64,000 nt of DNA. It comes from Thalassobius sp. I31.1 (GTDB lineage: Bacteria > Pseudomonadota > Alphaproteobacteria > Rhodobacterales > Rhodobacteraceae). A program made the translations under genes and the position numbers. Positions 1 through 8,838 of the stretch are shown here, piece after piece. Within the stretch, counting starts at the first letter, position 1. Each line of letters begins with the position of its first letter. The notes under the pieces were generated by a model. The model was not told where the DNA came from, made no database searches, and saw only the letters and a program-made list of their open reading frames with translations. Location: NCBI RefSeq assembly GCF_003031585.1, contig NZ_PWAA01000022.1:248001-312000 (forward strand), written 5' to 3'.

Positions 1-1
1 C

Positions 2-208
2 AAGGGCCGTGATCTAGCTGTGATGGAACCCGGTGATCTGGTCGCCTTCCGTTCTGCCGGGGCATATGGGGCGGTGATGGCGTCGGAATATAACTCGCGC
101 CCGCTGATCCCTGAGGTTCTGGTCAGTGGCGATCAATTTGCGGTCATTCGCGCACGTCCCACCTATGAAGAGATGCTGAATCGCGATAGCATTCCCGAGT
201 GGCTGTAA
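2..208 (+). CDS. lysA: Diaminopimelate decarboxylase, C-terminal end (5' partial)
   Basis: The open frame enters from the left edge and ends at TAA 206-208. Only about 68 residues are visible. They match the C-terminal end of the PLP-dependent fold-III decarboxylase LysA: an MEPGDLVAF-type segment, then GAYGAVMASEYNSRP, where GAY and the YNSRP stretch belong to the conserved substrate/PLP-site region, then a tail ending in a conserved short RDSIPEWL-like motif. LysA removes the carboxyl group from meso-diaminopimelate to give L-lysine in the cytoplasm. The following TIGR02302 gene starts 46 bases downstream on the same strand, an arrangement seen in many Rhodobacterales. The catalytic lysine lies outside the window. 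Identity is sure; completeness cannot be judged. Confidence 0.88.
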   Translation, partial: KGRDLAVMEPGDLVAFRSAGAYGAVMASEYNSRPLIPEVLVSGDQFAVIRARPTYEEMLNRDSIPEWL

Positions 209-254
209 TTCCGGCGGCCTGTAAGCAACGCCGGAGCATCTGAAAGGGCCCGGC

Positions 255-2876
255 GTGAGTGGCAGAAAACAGGACAGATCCTGGGAAACATCCCGTCTGA
301 AACGTCAGATCTTTCTGACGCGGCTGGGTCTGCTATGGGAACGTCTGGCGCAGTGTTTCTGGCCGCTCTGGACGACGCTTGCCCTTGTTTTTGCTGGGGT
401 TTTCTCGGGTCTTGCCTATGAAATGCCGGACGCCTGGTTGCGGGCAGTGCTTGTTCTGTCCGGCCTGCTTGCATTCTTTTTCCTGATCCGTGGTCTGCGG
501 CAGTTGCAACTGCCCACACGGGCAGAGGCCCTGGCGAAACTGGATGAAAATCTGCCCGGTGATCCGCTTGCGACCCTTACAGATACCCAGGGTATGGGCG
601 GTGATGATGTTGCATCGCGCGCGATCTGGCGGGCGCATCAGGCGCGGATGCGGGATCAGGCGGCAAAAGCCCGCGCACCCCGCCCCGATGCACAGCTGAC
701 AAGGCGTGATCCTTTTGCCTTTCGTCTGATCTCACTTCTTGCGGTTTCAATCGCGCTGTTTGCCGGATCCCTGTCCTGGCTTTCTGCCGTGCCGGATGTG
801 ATCCGGGGGCAGGATCAGGCCGCGCTGGACACGTCCGCACAATGGGAAGGCTGGATTGAACCGCCTGCCTATACCGGCCTGCCGGTGCTTTATCTGAACG
901 ACCTGACCGGGCAGGACATCACCGCACCTGTGGGCAGTGACATCACCCTGCGGTTTTACGGCACGCCCGGGGCGCTGGGCCTGAACCAGACCATCGCTGA
1001 CCTTGCGACACCTGAGGCAGAGGCAGCGCCTGATATGGCACCCGCATTAACCCTGTCCCGGTCCGGCCTGCTGGAGATCACCGGGGCAGAGGATGCCCGC
1101 TGGGTGATCGCCGCCATTCCGGATCAGCCGCCTGCCGTTGAAATCACCGGCGAGGTGACAACAGAAGCCTCTGGCATGATGACGCAAGGGTTTACCGCTA
1201 CGGATGATTACGGCGTCATCGGTGGGCAGGTGACGTTTACTCTGGATGAAACCCGCCTTACGCGGCGTTTCGGTCTGGCGGTTGACCCTGATCCGCGCGA
1301 ACCCCTGGTCTTTGATCTGCCCATTCCCTATTCCGGTGACCGGGCAGAATTCACAGAGGAAATCATCGAAAATCTGTCGCAACATCCCTGGTCTGGCCTG
1401 CCGGTGCAGATGGTTCTGTCTGTCAGTGATGATCAGGATCAGCAGGGCATGTCAGAGCCTGCCTTTATGCCGTTGCCAGGCCGTCGTTTCTTTGATCCGC
1501 TGGCCCGTGCCGTGATCGAAATGCGACGCGATATCCTCTGGTCCCGGGCAAATGCTGCACAATCTGCGCAGATGATCCGCGCGATCAGCCACCGTCCGGG
1601 GGATACGTTCCCCGGCGCGTCGTCTTACCTGATGCTGCGCACGGCCTTGCGCCGCCTGGAAGCCGCACCGCTGACGCCCGAAATCCAGCAGGAGATCGCA
1701 GATGCGCTGTGGCAGGTGGCTTTGATCGTTGAGGACGGGTCATTGTCTGATGCGCTGGAACGTATGCGCCGGGCGCAGGAACGTCTGACCCAGGCCATGC
1801 GTGATGGGGCGTCTGATGAGGAAATTCAGCAGCTGATGGATGAGCTGCGCGACGCCACACGCGATTATCTGCGGCAACTGGCCCAGAACCCCGAGGACAG
1901 CACAGATGAGCCGAATTCAGGCGAAACGCAGCAACTGTCCGGTGCGGATATTCAGGAGATGATGGATCGCATCCAGGAGTTGATGGAACAGGGCCGCATG
2001 GCCGAAGCCCAGGAACTGCTGAATGAACTGGCGCAGATGATGGAAAACATGCGCGTGACCCAGGGCAATGGCGAAGGTGACATCGAAAGCCCGGGTGAAC
2101 AGGCCATGGGTGAGCTGGGCGAAAGCATTGAGGAACAGCAGGGATTGTCTGATCAGGCGTTCCGCGATCTTCAGGAACAGTTCAACCCAAATGCCCAATC
2201 CGGTCAAAGCGGTGAGAACGAAGGCCGCAGCGGGTCTTCCGGACGTGGGCAACAGCACAGCGATCAGGAAGGCGCGAATGAAGGCGAAGGCCGCACCGAT
2301 GGCGGGGCGGGGCAGGGGCAATCCCGTCGCGAACAAAATGGCCGGACCGGGGACAACAGCGGGCAAAGCCTTGCGGATCGTCAGCAGGCATTGCGCGATG
2401 AAATTGACCGCCAGCGCGGCAATCTGCCAGGCGCCGGTACGCCGGAAGGCGATGCGGCCCGAGATGCCCTGGATCGTGCGGGTGAAGCCATGGACCGGGC
2501 CGAAAACAGGCTGCGCAGCGGTGATCTGGCCGGCGCGCTTGAGGATCAGGCCGAGGCCCTGGAACAGATGCGCGAAAGCATGCGTCAGCTGGAACGTGGT
2601 CTGGCCGGGAACCAGGGCCAGGACGGTGAGGAAGGCGAAGATTCGCAGCAGGGGCAGAATGCCTCGCGTGATCCGCTGGGGCGTGATCAGGGGCGTTCGG
2701 GGGCCAATGGCACTACCGGTGGCGGTGATCTGAATTCCGAACGCGGCACTATGGCGGAACGCGCGCTGGAACTGATGCAGGAACTGCGCGACCGGTCGTC
2801 AGATCAGAGTCTCCCGGAAGAAGAACGCGATTATCTGGACCGGCTCCTGCTGGATCGGTTCGGGACAGACCGTTAA
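255..2876 (+). CDS. TIGR02302/DUF4175 family large membrane protein
   Basis: An 873-residue protein starting at GTG 255 after a GGGCCCGG-rich leader. Two hydrophobic helices lie near residues 35-85 and a third near 155-178. They are followed by a folded region to about residue 480. The remainder is a long, charged, Gln/Glu/Gly-rich tail with amphipathic QELMEQGRMAEAQELL-type repeats and low-complexity stretches (about 640-830). Length and architecture match the alphaproteobacterial TIGR02302 family (DUF4175), whose function is not established; an envelope role is plausible from the membrane anchor and extended tail. It follows lysA closely and is probably cotranscribed with it. It converges on the zinc-ribbon gene, whose stop lies about 25 bases away. 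Family call is strong; function unknown. Confidence 0.85.
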   Translation: MSGRKQDRSWETSRLKRQIFLTRLGLLWERLAQCFWPLWTTLALVFAGVFSGLAYEMPDAWLRAVLVLSGLLAFFFLIRGLRQLQLPTRAEALAKLDENLPGDPLATLTDTQGMGGDDVASRAIWRAHQARMRDQAAKARAPRPDAQLTRRDPFAFRLISLLAVSIALFAGSLSWLSAVPDVIRGQDQAALDTSAQWEGWIEPPAYTGLPVLYLNDLTGQDITAPVGSDITLRFYGTPGALGLNQTIADLATPEAEAAPDMAPALTLSRSGLLEITGAEDARWVIAAIPDQPPAVEITGEVTTEASGMMTQGFTATDDYGVIGGQVTFTLDETRLTRRFGLAVDPDPREPLVFDLPIPYSGDRAEFTEEIIENLSQHPWSGLPVQMVLSVSDDQDQQGMSEPAFMPLPGRRFFDPLARAVIEMRRDILWSRANAAQSAQMIRAISHRPGDTFPGASSYLMLRTALRRLEAAPLTPEIQQEIADALWQVALIVEDGSLSDALERMRRAQERLTQAMRDGASDEEIQQLMDELRDATRDYLRQLAQNPEDSTDEPNSGETQQLSGADIQEMMDRIQELMEQGRMAEAQELLNELAQMMENMRVTQGNGEGDIESPGEQAMGELGESIEEQQGLSDQAFRDLQEQFNPNAQSGQSGENEGRSGSSGRGQQHSDQEGANEGEGRTDGGAGQGQSRREQNGRTGDNSGQSLADRQQALRDEIDRQRGNLPGAGTPEGDAARDALDRAGEAMDRAENRLRSGDLAGALEDQAEALEQMRESMRQLERGLAGNQGQDGEEGEDSQQGQNASRDPLGRDQGRSGANGTTGGGDLNSERGTMAERALELMQELRDRSSDQSLPEEERDYLDRLLLDRFGTDR

Positions 2877-2900
2877 GTCAGGGACTAGAAAAAACCGCGT

Positions 2901-3632
2901 TTATGACCCTTCGGTCAGGCTGCTCAGGCTTTCGGTTGCATTGCCCATCAGGGAATCAAGGCTTGCACGCAGGCTATCCACCCAGCCGACATAAGCAGAA
3001 ATATAAGGTTCACCCGCTGGCCAGAACGCAACAATTTTCGGTGCGCTTGTGTAAACCACGGCGGCGAGGATGATCAGCAGCAGCATCATGGTAAATCCAC
3101 GACCAAATCCACTGGAAGATTTCACCGGTGCTTCTTCTTCCGGCGTGATCTCTTCGTCATGATCCGCATCCGCCTGCAGGGTGGAATTGATCATATCAAT
3201 ATCTGGCAGAAGATCCGCACCATGGGCAGCTTCTTCATGAAGGGTGGTTTCTTCCTGAACGGGTGTCACTTCCGCGACCTGTTCTTCGAAAGCTTCCGCC
3301 AGACCAGGAACCTCGCGTTCAGTCTCGCGGGCGATTTCTTCATGCGCAGCTTCTTCACGCAGAATATCCAGAACAGATTCGTCCAGTTCGCGGCGTTGTG
3401 GTTCCGCAGCCGGTGTCACGTCTTCAGGCGGCGCGACAGGCGGCTGAATTTCTGCGCGTGTGACCGGGCGTGCCACGCGCCGGGGTTGCGGTGCTGCGGC
3501 GGTTGCTTCATCCGAACGGGTCTGAAACCAGGTGTCGCCACAGGCGGAGCATTGCACTTCGCGCCCGTTTTCCGGGATCACAGAAGCATCTACTTCATAA
3601 TTCGCATCGCATTTAGGACAGATCAGTCGCAT
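2901..3632 (-). CDS. MJ0042-type zinc-ribbon domain membrane protein
   Basis: A 243-residue protein. Residues 1-38 form a small zinc ribbon of the MJ0042 type, with two CxxC pairs (CPKC at 5-8 and CSAC at 28-31) and a WFQT exit. A long acidic, low-complexity linker rich in Glu and Ala follows, then one transmembrane helix near residues 178-195 (MMLLLIILAAVVYTSA). The C-terminal 50 residues would lie on the other side of the membrane. Related proteins are common in alphaproteobacteria and their role is unknown. The gene is divergent from ftsE across a 203-base AT-rich spacer (3633-3835), which should hold both promoters. Being divergent from ftsEX fits an envelope-associated role, but that is only inference. 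Confidence 0.82.
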   Translation of the reverse strand: MRLICPKCDANYEVDASVIPENGREVQCSACGDTWFQTRSDEATAAAPQPRRVARPVTRAEIQPPVAPPEDVTPAAEPQRRELDESVLDILREEAAHEEIARETEREVPGLAEAFEEQVAEVTPVQEETTLHEEAAHGADLLPDIDMINSTLQADADHDEEITPEEEAPVKSSSGFGRGFTMMLLLIILAAVVYTSAPKIVAFWPAGEPYISAYVGWVDSLRASLDSLMGNATESLSSLTEGS

Positions 3633-3835
3633 ATATCAGCGCCCTTGCAAGAGTGGCAGAATTCAGATGGCACGTCCGGAAATTCCGGGCAGCTTAAAGA
3701 TTACTAGCAATTGAACCGGCTTTTTTAAAGCTATAGTAGTTCGAACAGATTGAAACATTCTTCGTCGTGAGGCAAAACTGTCACCAAACAGCGGCGGAAA
3801 CAACTAGAAAAACATGCTATATTCGGGGGAAAGCC

Positions 3836-4513
3836 GTGATTGAGCTGCAAAATGCGGCGTATAACTATGGCGGCGGTGACATGCTGTCAGAGATATCGCT
3901 TAAACTCGCCCCAGGGTCGTTTCATTTTCTTACGGGGCCATCCGGTGCGGGAAAGTCGACTTTTCTTAAACTTTGCTACATGGAACTGACCGCAACCGCA
4001 GGCCAGGTGCAGATGTTTGGCAAAGATGTGCGTGGCATGAGCCGCGATGACATTGCCCGTGCCCGCCGCCGTATTGGCGTTGTGCATCAGGATTGCCGTT
4101 TTCTGGATCACCTGTCTGTCCGTAAAAACGTGGCTTTGCCGCTGACGGTGTCGGGTCACGATCCGGCACAAGAGGCTGACAATCTGCGTGAACTTCTGAC
4201 CTGGGTCGGGCTGGATCACCGGGCCGATGCCCTGCCACAGGAATTGTCCGGTGGCGAACGTCAGCGGGCGGCGCTTGCGCGTGCCATTATCATGTCGCCG
4301 GATGTTATCCTTGCGGATGAACCCACAGGCAACGTCGATTCTGAAATGTCCCAGCGGTTGCTGCAATTGTTGATCGAGCTGAATAAAATGGGGAAAACCG
4401 TCGTGATTGCCACCCATGAACTGGCCCTGATCCGCATGGCGAAATCGCAGGTAAACACCCGTGTTTTGCGTATCGCGGATCGTCGTGTACGTCTTGCAGG
4501 GGCGGATTTGTGA
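3836..4513 (+). CDS. ftsE: Cell division ATP-binding protein FtsE
   Basis: A 225-residue ABC ATPase. I start it at GTG 3836, giving an MIELQNAAYNYGG N-terminus typical of FtsE, with a GGGGGAAAG ribosome site just upstream. An in-frame GTG at 3767 would add 23 unconserved residues. Visible motifs are Walker A GPSGAGKST (34-42), a Q-loop glutamine at 85, signature LSGGERQ (137-143) and Walker B VILADEP (157-163). FtsE pairs with FtsX at the division site, where the complex activates periplasmic peptidoglycan hydrolases. The stop overlaps the ftsX start (TGATG), so the two are translationally coupled, and the run continues into plsC and two more genes. Confidence 0.95.
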   Translation: MIELQNAAYNYGGGDMLSEISLKLAPGSFHFLTGPSGAGKSTFLKLCYMELTATAGQVQMFGKDVRGMSRDDIARARRRIGVVHQDCRFLDHLSVRKNVALPLTVSGHDPAQEADNLRELLTWVGLDHRADALPQELSGGERQRAALARAIIMSPDVILADEPTGNVDSEMSQRLLQLLIELNKMGKTVVIATHELALIRMAKSQVNTRVLRIADRRVRLAGADL

Positions 4514-5439
4514 TGCAGAGCCTGTCGATCATGACGCTTCTGAAAGGTCTGCTGCCTGATTCTGCAGACAATAGCGTGGCGGATGTCGTACCTGCCACAG
4601 GTCACACGGCCTGGCTGACGCTGTTTGCCTCTGCCACAATGGCATTTCTGGCGGTCTTCGCCATGGCCCTGTCTATGGCGACCGGACGTGTGGCGGATCG
4701 CTGGTCCGATGAACTGGCGCGCACAGCCACCGTGCGTATTGCAGCCCCCGCAGGGCAGGTCGAAGCGCAAACCGCTGCCGCCCTTGTGGTTCTGGAAACA
4801 ACGCCCGGCATTCTCGCCGCCCGTGCTTTGAGCGATGCGGAACAGAAAGATCTGCTTACGCCCTGGTTTGGTGACAGTGACCTTGGCCTTGAAAACCTGC
4901 CAATTCCACGCCTGATCGAAATCGTTGAAGATGATCCCGGCTATGATGCCGCCGGTCTGCGCCTGCGTCTGGCAGGCGAAGCCCCGGGCGCAGTTCTGGA
5001 TGATCACAGTCGCTGGCGTCAGCCCCTTGTGCGCGCGGCAAACCGGCTGCGCAGTCTGGGTTTCTTTGCGCTGATCCTGATTGGATCAACCATGGCAGCC
5101 ATGGTGACGCTTGCCGCCGGATCTTCGCTTGCGGCGAACCGCCAGGTGATCCAGGTTCTGCGCCTTGTCGGTGCGGAAGATGGCTACATCGCCCGGGCGT
5201 TTGTGCGCCGTTTCACCCTGCGTGCGCTTGCGGGTGGGGCGATGGGCACGCTTGTCGGGCTGATTGCGATTATGCTGATGCCGGATCCCGGCGAAGTCGC
5301 GCAGAATAACTTCCTGACAGGGCTTGGCTTTGTCGGCACCCAGTGGCTCTGGCCGCTGCTTATCCCCGTGCTTGCGGCAATCGTGGCCTTTCTGGCCACA
5401 CGCCTTGCCGCATTCCGGGCCTTAAAGGAGCTAACATAA
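4513..5439 (+). CDS. ftsX: Cell division protein FtsX
   Basis: A 308-residue membrane protein, partner of FtsE. The start chosen is ATG 4513, which overlaps the ftsE TGA; an in-frame GTG at 4510 would add one residue. The layout matches FtsX: one transmembrane helix (about 36-58), a large periplasmic loop (about 60-180), then three helices near 185-205, 235-255 and 280-300. The periplasmic loop would contact cell-wall hydrolase activators. The C-terminus ends in ALKELT, and the stop overlaps the plsC start (TAATG). It is a divergent alphaproteobacterial type, but the ftsE context makes identification secure. Confidence 0.92.
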   Translation: MQSLSIMTLLKGLLPDSADNSVADVVPATGHTAWLTLFASATMAFLAVFAMALSMATGRVADRWSDELARTATVRIAAPAGQVEAQTAAALVVLETTPGILAARALSDAEQKDLLTPWFGDSDLGLENLPIPRLIEIVEDDPGYDAAGLRLRLAGEAPGAVLDDHSRWRQPLVRAANRLRSLGFFALILIGSTMAAMVTLAAGSSLAANRQVIQVLRLVGAEDGYIARAFVRRFTLRALAGGAMGTLVGLIAIMLMPDPGEVAQNNFLTGLGFVGTQWLWPLLIPVLAAIVAFLATRLAAFRALKELT

Positions 5440-6176
5440 TGTGGCACGCCATTCAGTGGATCCGTTCCCTTTTCTTCATCATCCAGATGTATATCGCCCT
5501 GCCAATCGTTGGCTTTGGCATGGCGCCATTTGTCTTCCTGAAGCCTGATCGCGCCTTTGGGGTCATCCGGTTCTATTGTAACTATGTGCGCTGGACCGCG
5601 TCCTGGATGGTCGGCATGAAAACGGAAATTCGCGGTGACGTGCCGGAAGGATCCGTGATTGTTGCGTCCAAACACCAGAGCTTCCTGGATATTTTGTTGC
5701 TGTCTTCTGCCTTGCCGCGTATCAAATTCATTTTCAAGGATGAGCTGCGATTTGTGCCGGTGATCTCGCTGTATGCGCGGTTTACCAATTCGATCCCGGT
5801 GAAACGTGGCAAACGGGGTGCTGCGATCAAAAAGATGGTGTCTGACGTGAAATCCGGCGAACAGGCAGGCGGTCAGCTGATCATTTTCCCGCAAGGCACG
5901 CGTGTCGCCCCTGGCGTGAAGCAACCCTATAAAGTCGGGACTTACGTGCTGTATGAACAGACGGGTCAGGCGGTTGTGCCTGTGGCGACCAATGTGGGTG
6001 TCTTCTGGAAACGCCACGGCATCATGCGTTACCCCGGGATCGCAGTTCTTGAATTCCTGGATCCGATTGAACAGGGCCAGGACCAGCACGGCTTTATGGC
6101 GAAGATGGAAGAGGCGGTGGAAACCCATTCCAACCGCCTGATGCGTGAGGCCGGCCTGGCGGAGATCGAAGAATGA
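5439..6176 (+). CDS. plsC: 1-acyl-sn-glycerol-3-phosphate acyltransferase
   Basis: A 245-residue lysophosphatidic acid acyltransferase, which adds the second fatty acyl chain to make phosphatidic acid for membrane phospholipids. The start ATG 5439 overlaps the ftsX stop. An N-terminal hydrophobic stretch (about 8-34) anchors it to the inner membrane. The catalytic HX4D box is HQSFLD (79-84), and a second acyltransferase block reads FPQGTR (150-155), a variant of the usual FPEGTR. Length is normal for PlsC. Its stop overlaps the next gene's ATG (ATGA), so the envelope-gene run is translationally coupled. Confidence 0.93.
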   Translation: MWHAIQWIRSLFFIIQMYIALPIVGFGMAPFVFLKPDRAFGVIRFYCNYVRWTASWMVGMKTEIRGDVPEGSVIVASKHQSFLDILLLSSALPRIKFIFKDELRFVPVISLYARFTNSIPVKRGKRGAAIKKMVSDVKSGEQAGGQLIIFPQGTRVAPGVKQPYKVGTYVLYEQTGQAVVPVATNVGVFWKRHGIMRYPGIAVLEFLDPIEQGQDQHGFMAKMEEAVETHSNRLMREAGLAEIEE

Positions 6177-6778
6177 ACTTCGTTGAAGATCTGCCCGCGC
6201 TTGAAGCGCTTTATGGCACGCCCTCTGAGGCTGCCACACGCAAAGTCACCCCGGGCCTGACCCCCGCTTACAAAACCTGGATTGAACGCAGCCGTTTTTG
6301 TGTTTTGTCCACTGTTGGTTCTGGCGGCACCGATGGATCGCCCCGCGGTGACATTGATCCGGTGGTGAAAGTTCTGGACGCAAAGACCCTGCTTCTGCCC
6401 GACTGGCGCGGCAACAACCGTATCGATACCCTGCGCAATATCGTGGAAGACGGGCGGATTTCCCTGATGTTCATGGTGCCCGGTTCACGTGAAGTCATGC
6501 GGGTGAATGGCACAGCAAAAATCACAGCGGATGATGCCGCGTGCCAGCAGTTTGAACAACGTGGCCAGCATCCGCGCAGTGTGATCGTGATCGCGATTTC
6601 CGAAGTTTACCCGCAATGCGCCAAATCCATCATGCGATCCGAAATCTGGACATCCGGCGATCAGTCAGAAGGTCTGCCCACCCTTGGCGCAATGCTGAAA
6701 GAAATCACCGAAGGCGGCATTGATGGCGAGGCCTTTGATGCGGCCTGGCCGGAACGTTCAAAGGCAACCCTATGGTAG
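6173..6778 (+). CDS. Pyridoxamine 5'-phosphate oxidase-family FMN-binding protein
   Basis: A 201-residue protein of the PPOX split-barrel fold. The stretch FCVLSTVGSGGTDGSPRGD (about 43-61) is the typical first strand pair and phosphate-binding loop of small PPOX-class proteins. LLPDWRGNNRIDTLRNI (about 84-100) is the FMN-contact region. The sequence resembles the roughly 200-residue PPOX subfamily TIGR04025 (DR_2398 type), whose substrate is unknown. It is not PdxH: the length and sequence pattern differ. Its ATG overlaps the plsC stop, and its own stop overlaps the phosphatase start, so it belongs to the same tight operon. Confidence 0.85.
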   Translation: MNFVEDLPALEALYGTPSEAATRKVTPGLTPAYKTWIERSRFCVLSTVGSGGTDGSPRGDIDPVVKVLDAKTLLLPDWRGNNRIDTLRNIVEDGRISLMFMVPGSREVMRVNGTAKITADDAACQQFEQRGQHPRSVIVIAISEVYPQCAKSIMRSEIWTSGDQSEGLPTLGAMLKEITEGGIDGEAFDAAWPERSKATLW

Positions 6779-7425
6779 AAGTTACAATCATCCGTCACGG
6801 CCAGGCGAACACCGGGGCGCGGGATGAGAAATCCTATGACAAACTGTCAGATCTTGGCCATCAGCAGGCGCGCTGGCTGGGCGAGGTTCTGCGCGAGCAG
6901 AAGCCGTTTGATCACCTGATCGCAGGCGGTATGCGCCGCCAGCAGGAAACAGCACAGGGCCTGGCGCTGCCGGATCTGGATATGCAGATTGATCCCCGCC
7001 TGAATGAGCTGAATTACTTTGGCCTGGCCGAAAGTATGAAGCAGCGCAATGGCGTTGAGATCCCCGATGATCTGGCCAGCTTCGTGGCCCATGTGCCCCA
7101 GCTTCTGACACGCTGGCAGGCGGGGGATATGTGTGATCACCTTGAAACCTATGAAGATTTTCGCACGCGTTGCCTGGATGCTGTTCGTGATGCCGCCCAG
7201 GGGCACAACCGCCCGGTTCTGGTCAGCTCTACCGGTGTGATTGCCACCCTGACGGCAGAGGCCCTGGGGCTGGATATGATGATGAAAACCAAGGTCTTCC
7301 TGAAGGTGATGAACACGTCAGTGCATCGTTTCATCTGGGAAAACGACAGCCTGCACCTTGCCCAATACGGCGCTGTTCCCCATCTGGACGTGCCCGGCCG
7401 CGAACACGCCCGCACCTACGGCTGA
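6772..7425 (+). CDS. Histidine phosphatase superfamily protein
   Basis: A 217-residue protein of the phosphoglycerate-mutase-like fold. The catalytic RHG is at residues 8-10 (TIIRHGQANTG), with an LSDLGHQQARWLG helix after it. The usual second catalytic histidine sits in an SHGG-like motif near residue 150; here that position reads LVSSTGVIATL, without histidine, so activity may be weak or altered. The start overlaps the PPOX gene stop. The last 34 codons are present again, diverged and broken, at 8839-8940. The gene converges on the Hint gene with only 22 bases between. Family is certain; substrate unknown. Confidence 0.88.
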   Translation: MVEVTIIRHGQANTGARDEKSYDKLSDLGHQQARWLGEVLREQKPFDHLIAGGMRRQQETAQGLALPDLDMQIDPRLNELNYFGLAESMKQRNGVEIPDDLASFVAHVPQLLTRWQAGDMCDHLETYEDFRTRCLDAVRDAAQGHNRPVLVSSTGVIATLTAEALGLDMMMKTKVFLKVMNTSVHRFIWENDSLHLAQYGAVPHLDVPGREHARTYG

Positions 7426-7447
7426 CGCCGGAACGGTCGCGTCGTGC

Positions 7448-8602
7448 TTACGGTGCGCTTTCATGTAGATCGAGAAGCGCTGCACCCCTTTCTTTGTGCA
7501 GCGCGACCAGCTGTTTCTGCATGCGACCTGTTGGAATAGCGCGTGCAGGCACCGGCGTATAATCCTTTTCCTTAAGCTCAGGAAATATCTGCAGTATTTC
7601 TTCGCGTGCCTGCGGGTTCACCGTACGAAGGGCTTCGGTCCCGGTATAAAGGCTTTCGGTTGGGATGCCCTCAGCATAGACAATTTCATGGGCATCGCAG
7701 AGGAAGTGGAAATACTCCACGGAGTCACAGGCGTCATCTATAAAAATGCCAGGCAATTCAGTCAGCTTAATCGCAGAGATCAGTGCAGCGTTGTGACTGA
7801 ACAGTTGTGAAGTGGCTTCAGAGGATACAAGGATCCGGTGCTGGCGGGATACAACCAGATCCCGTTGGGGTAAGTTATGCCCCAAAGCGCCTGCGGTAAT
7901 GCGGATTGGTCTGAGCTTATGATTGCTTTCAAGGCGCGCGCGGCTGATCTTATTGGATCCGAACCAGCGCACGGGCTTCAGGCCGTTATCAGCGGTGACG
8001 ATCAGGTCGCCCACCTGAATGTTTTGAATGGGTTTGGCGCCGTCAGATGTCAGAATACAAGTGTCGGCAGTGAAGCAAATGGGAACAGTATCATCCAGAT
8101 AAATATCAAGCAGAAGAACATTGCCTGAACCACCATTGCCAACAATATTGAGCGTTGTAATCGGAATGTTGAAGGAGATGACCAGCTGATCCAGCGGAGA
8201 AGACGACGACATGCCGCGTGCATTGCCATCGCTGTCAATTATACCGTCATTTGCGCCACTTATGTAATTTATGTGGCCATGGGGCAGCAGGCTTGAGCTG
8301 ACGATCTGGGCATCGCCATTGTCGATCAGGGTCTGCAGGTTCACGTCCATGCCGTTGATGGTCACATCCCCGGTTTCAGAAGAGTTGGACAGGCCGCCGA
8401 TCTGAACGGCCACGCCCAATGCGCCCCCGCCATTGCCGTCCGTAAACATATAAGTGGCATTGTTGGACAGTGCCGCAGTATTTGTCCCGGTTGATCTATG
8501 ATTGGTAAATGCGTGATTTACATTTGAAGTCCATGTAATTGAACTTCCGGTGACATCTGTAAACGTGCCGCCATTACCAGTCACTAAATCGGTTAACGCC
8601 AT
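7448..8602 (-). CDS. Hint-domain (Hedgehog/intein-type) protein
   Basis: A 384-residue protein. Residues 1-172 are low-complexity, Asn/Thr/Gly-rich and probably a beta-sandwich. Residue C176 opens a Hint_2-type module (CFTADTCILTSDGAKPIQNI), with later signatures VGDLI, a VRWFG segment, RPIRI, LVVSRQHRILV and a CDAHEIV block. Hint domains derive from self-processing hedgehog/intein folds, and Rhodobacterales genomes carry many Hint_2 proteins of unknown role. The start is supported by an AGAGGG ribosome site before ATG 8602. A second Hint protein is encoded at 34328-35377 with a different N-terminal domain. There is no obvious signal peptide. Self-cleavage at the cysteine is possible but unproven. 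Confidence 0.83.
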   Translation of the reverse strand: MALTDLVTGNGGTFTDVTGSSITWTSNVNHAFTNHRSTGTNTAALSNNATYMFTDGNGGGALGVAVQIGGLSNSSETGDVTINGMDVNLQTLIDNGDAQIVSSSLLPHGHINYISGANDGIIDSDGNARGMSSSSPLDQLVISFNIPITTLNIVGNGGSGNVLLLDIYLDDTVPICFTADTCILTSDGAKPIQNIQVGDLIVTADNGLKPVRWFGSNKISRARLESNHKLRPIRITAGALGHNLPQRDLVVSRQHRILVSSEATSQLFSHNAALISAIKLTELPGIFIDDACDSVEYFHFLCDAHEIVYAEGIPTESLYTGTEALRTVNPQAREEILQIFPELKEKDYTPVPARAIPTGRMQKQLVALHKERGAALLDLHESAP

Positions 8603-8800
8603 ACTACTAACCCTCTACCCGTAACACAGTTTACCGCCAGCTTATACAATGGCCCGTGTTCAGCTTACGCACAACCTGTTCGGCATATACTGACCTTACA
8701 AGACGGGCTCTCGCCGGTTTCAGGTACATGTGAACGTGCGAGCAGTTTAAACATTTAGATGGCAATTGCCAGAGGTGCTATTGTAAGGGCGTAAACGAAA

Positions 8801-8823
8801 ACACCCGACGTGGGGTCGGGTGT
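8801..8823 (-). terminator. Terminator-like hairpin similar to the accA terminator
   Basis: Nine-base arms ACACCCGAC (8801-8809) and GTCGGGTGT (8815-8823) close a five-base loop. On the minus strand the hairpin is followed by a T-rich run (TTTTCGTTTAC). Sequence and left flank (GTAAACGAAAACACCC) closely resemble those of the hairpin at 9964-9990 beside accA (ATAAACAAAAACACCC). No minus-strand gene now sits immediately upstream of it, so it looks displaced. Confidence 0.6.
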
Positions 8824-8838
8824 TCGTTCGATCCCGCG

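Noticed and set aside
3767-3835. Upstream GTG start for ftsE
   Set aside because: It adds 23 residues not seen in FtsE, while GTG 3836 has a clear ribosome site and a canonical N-terminus.
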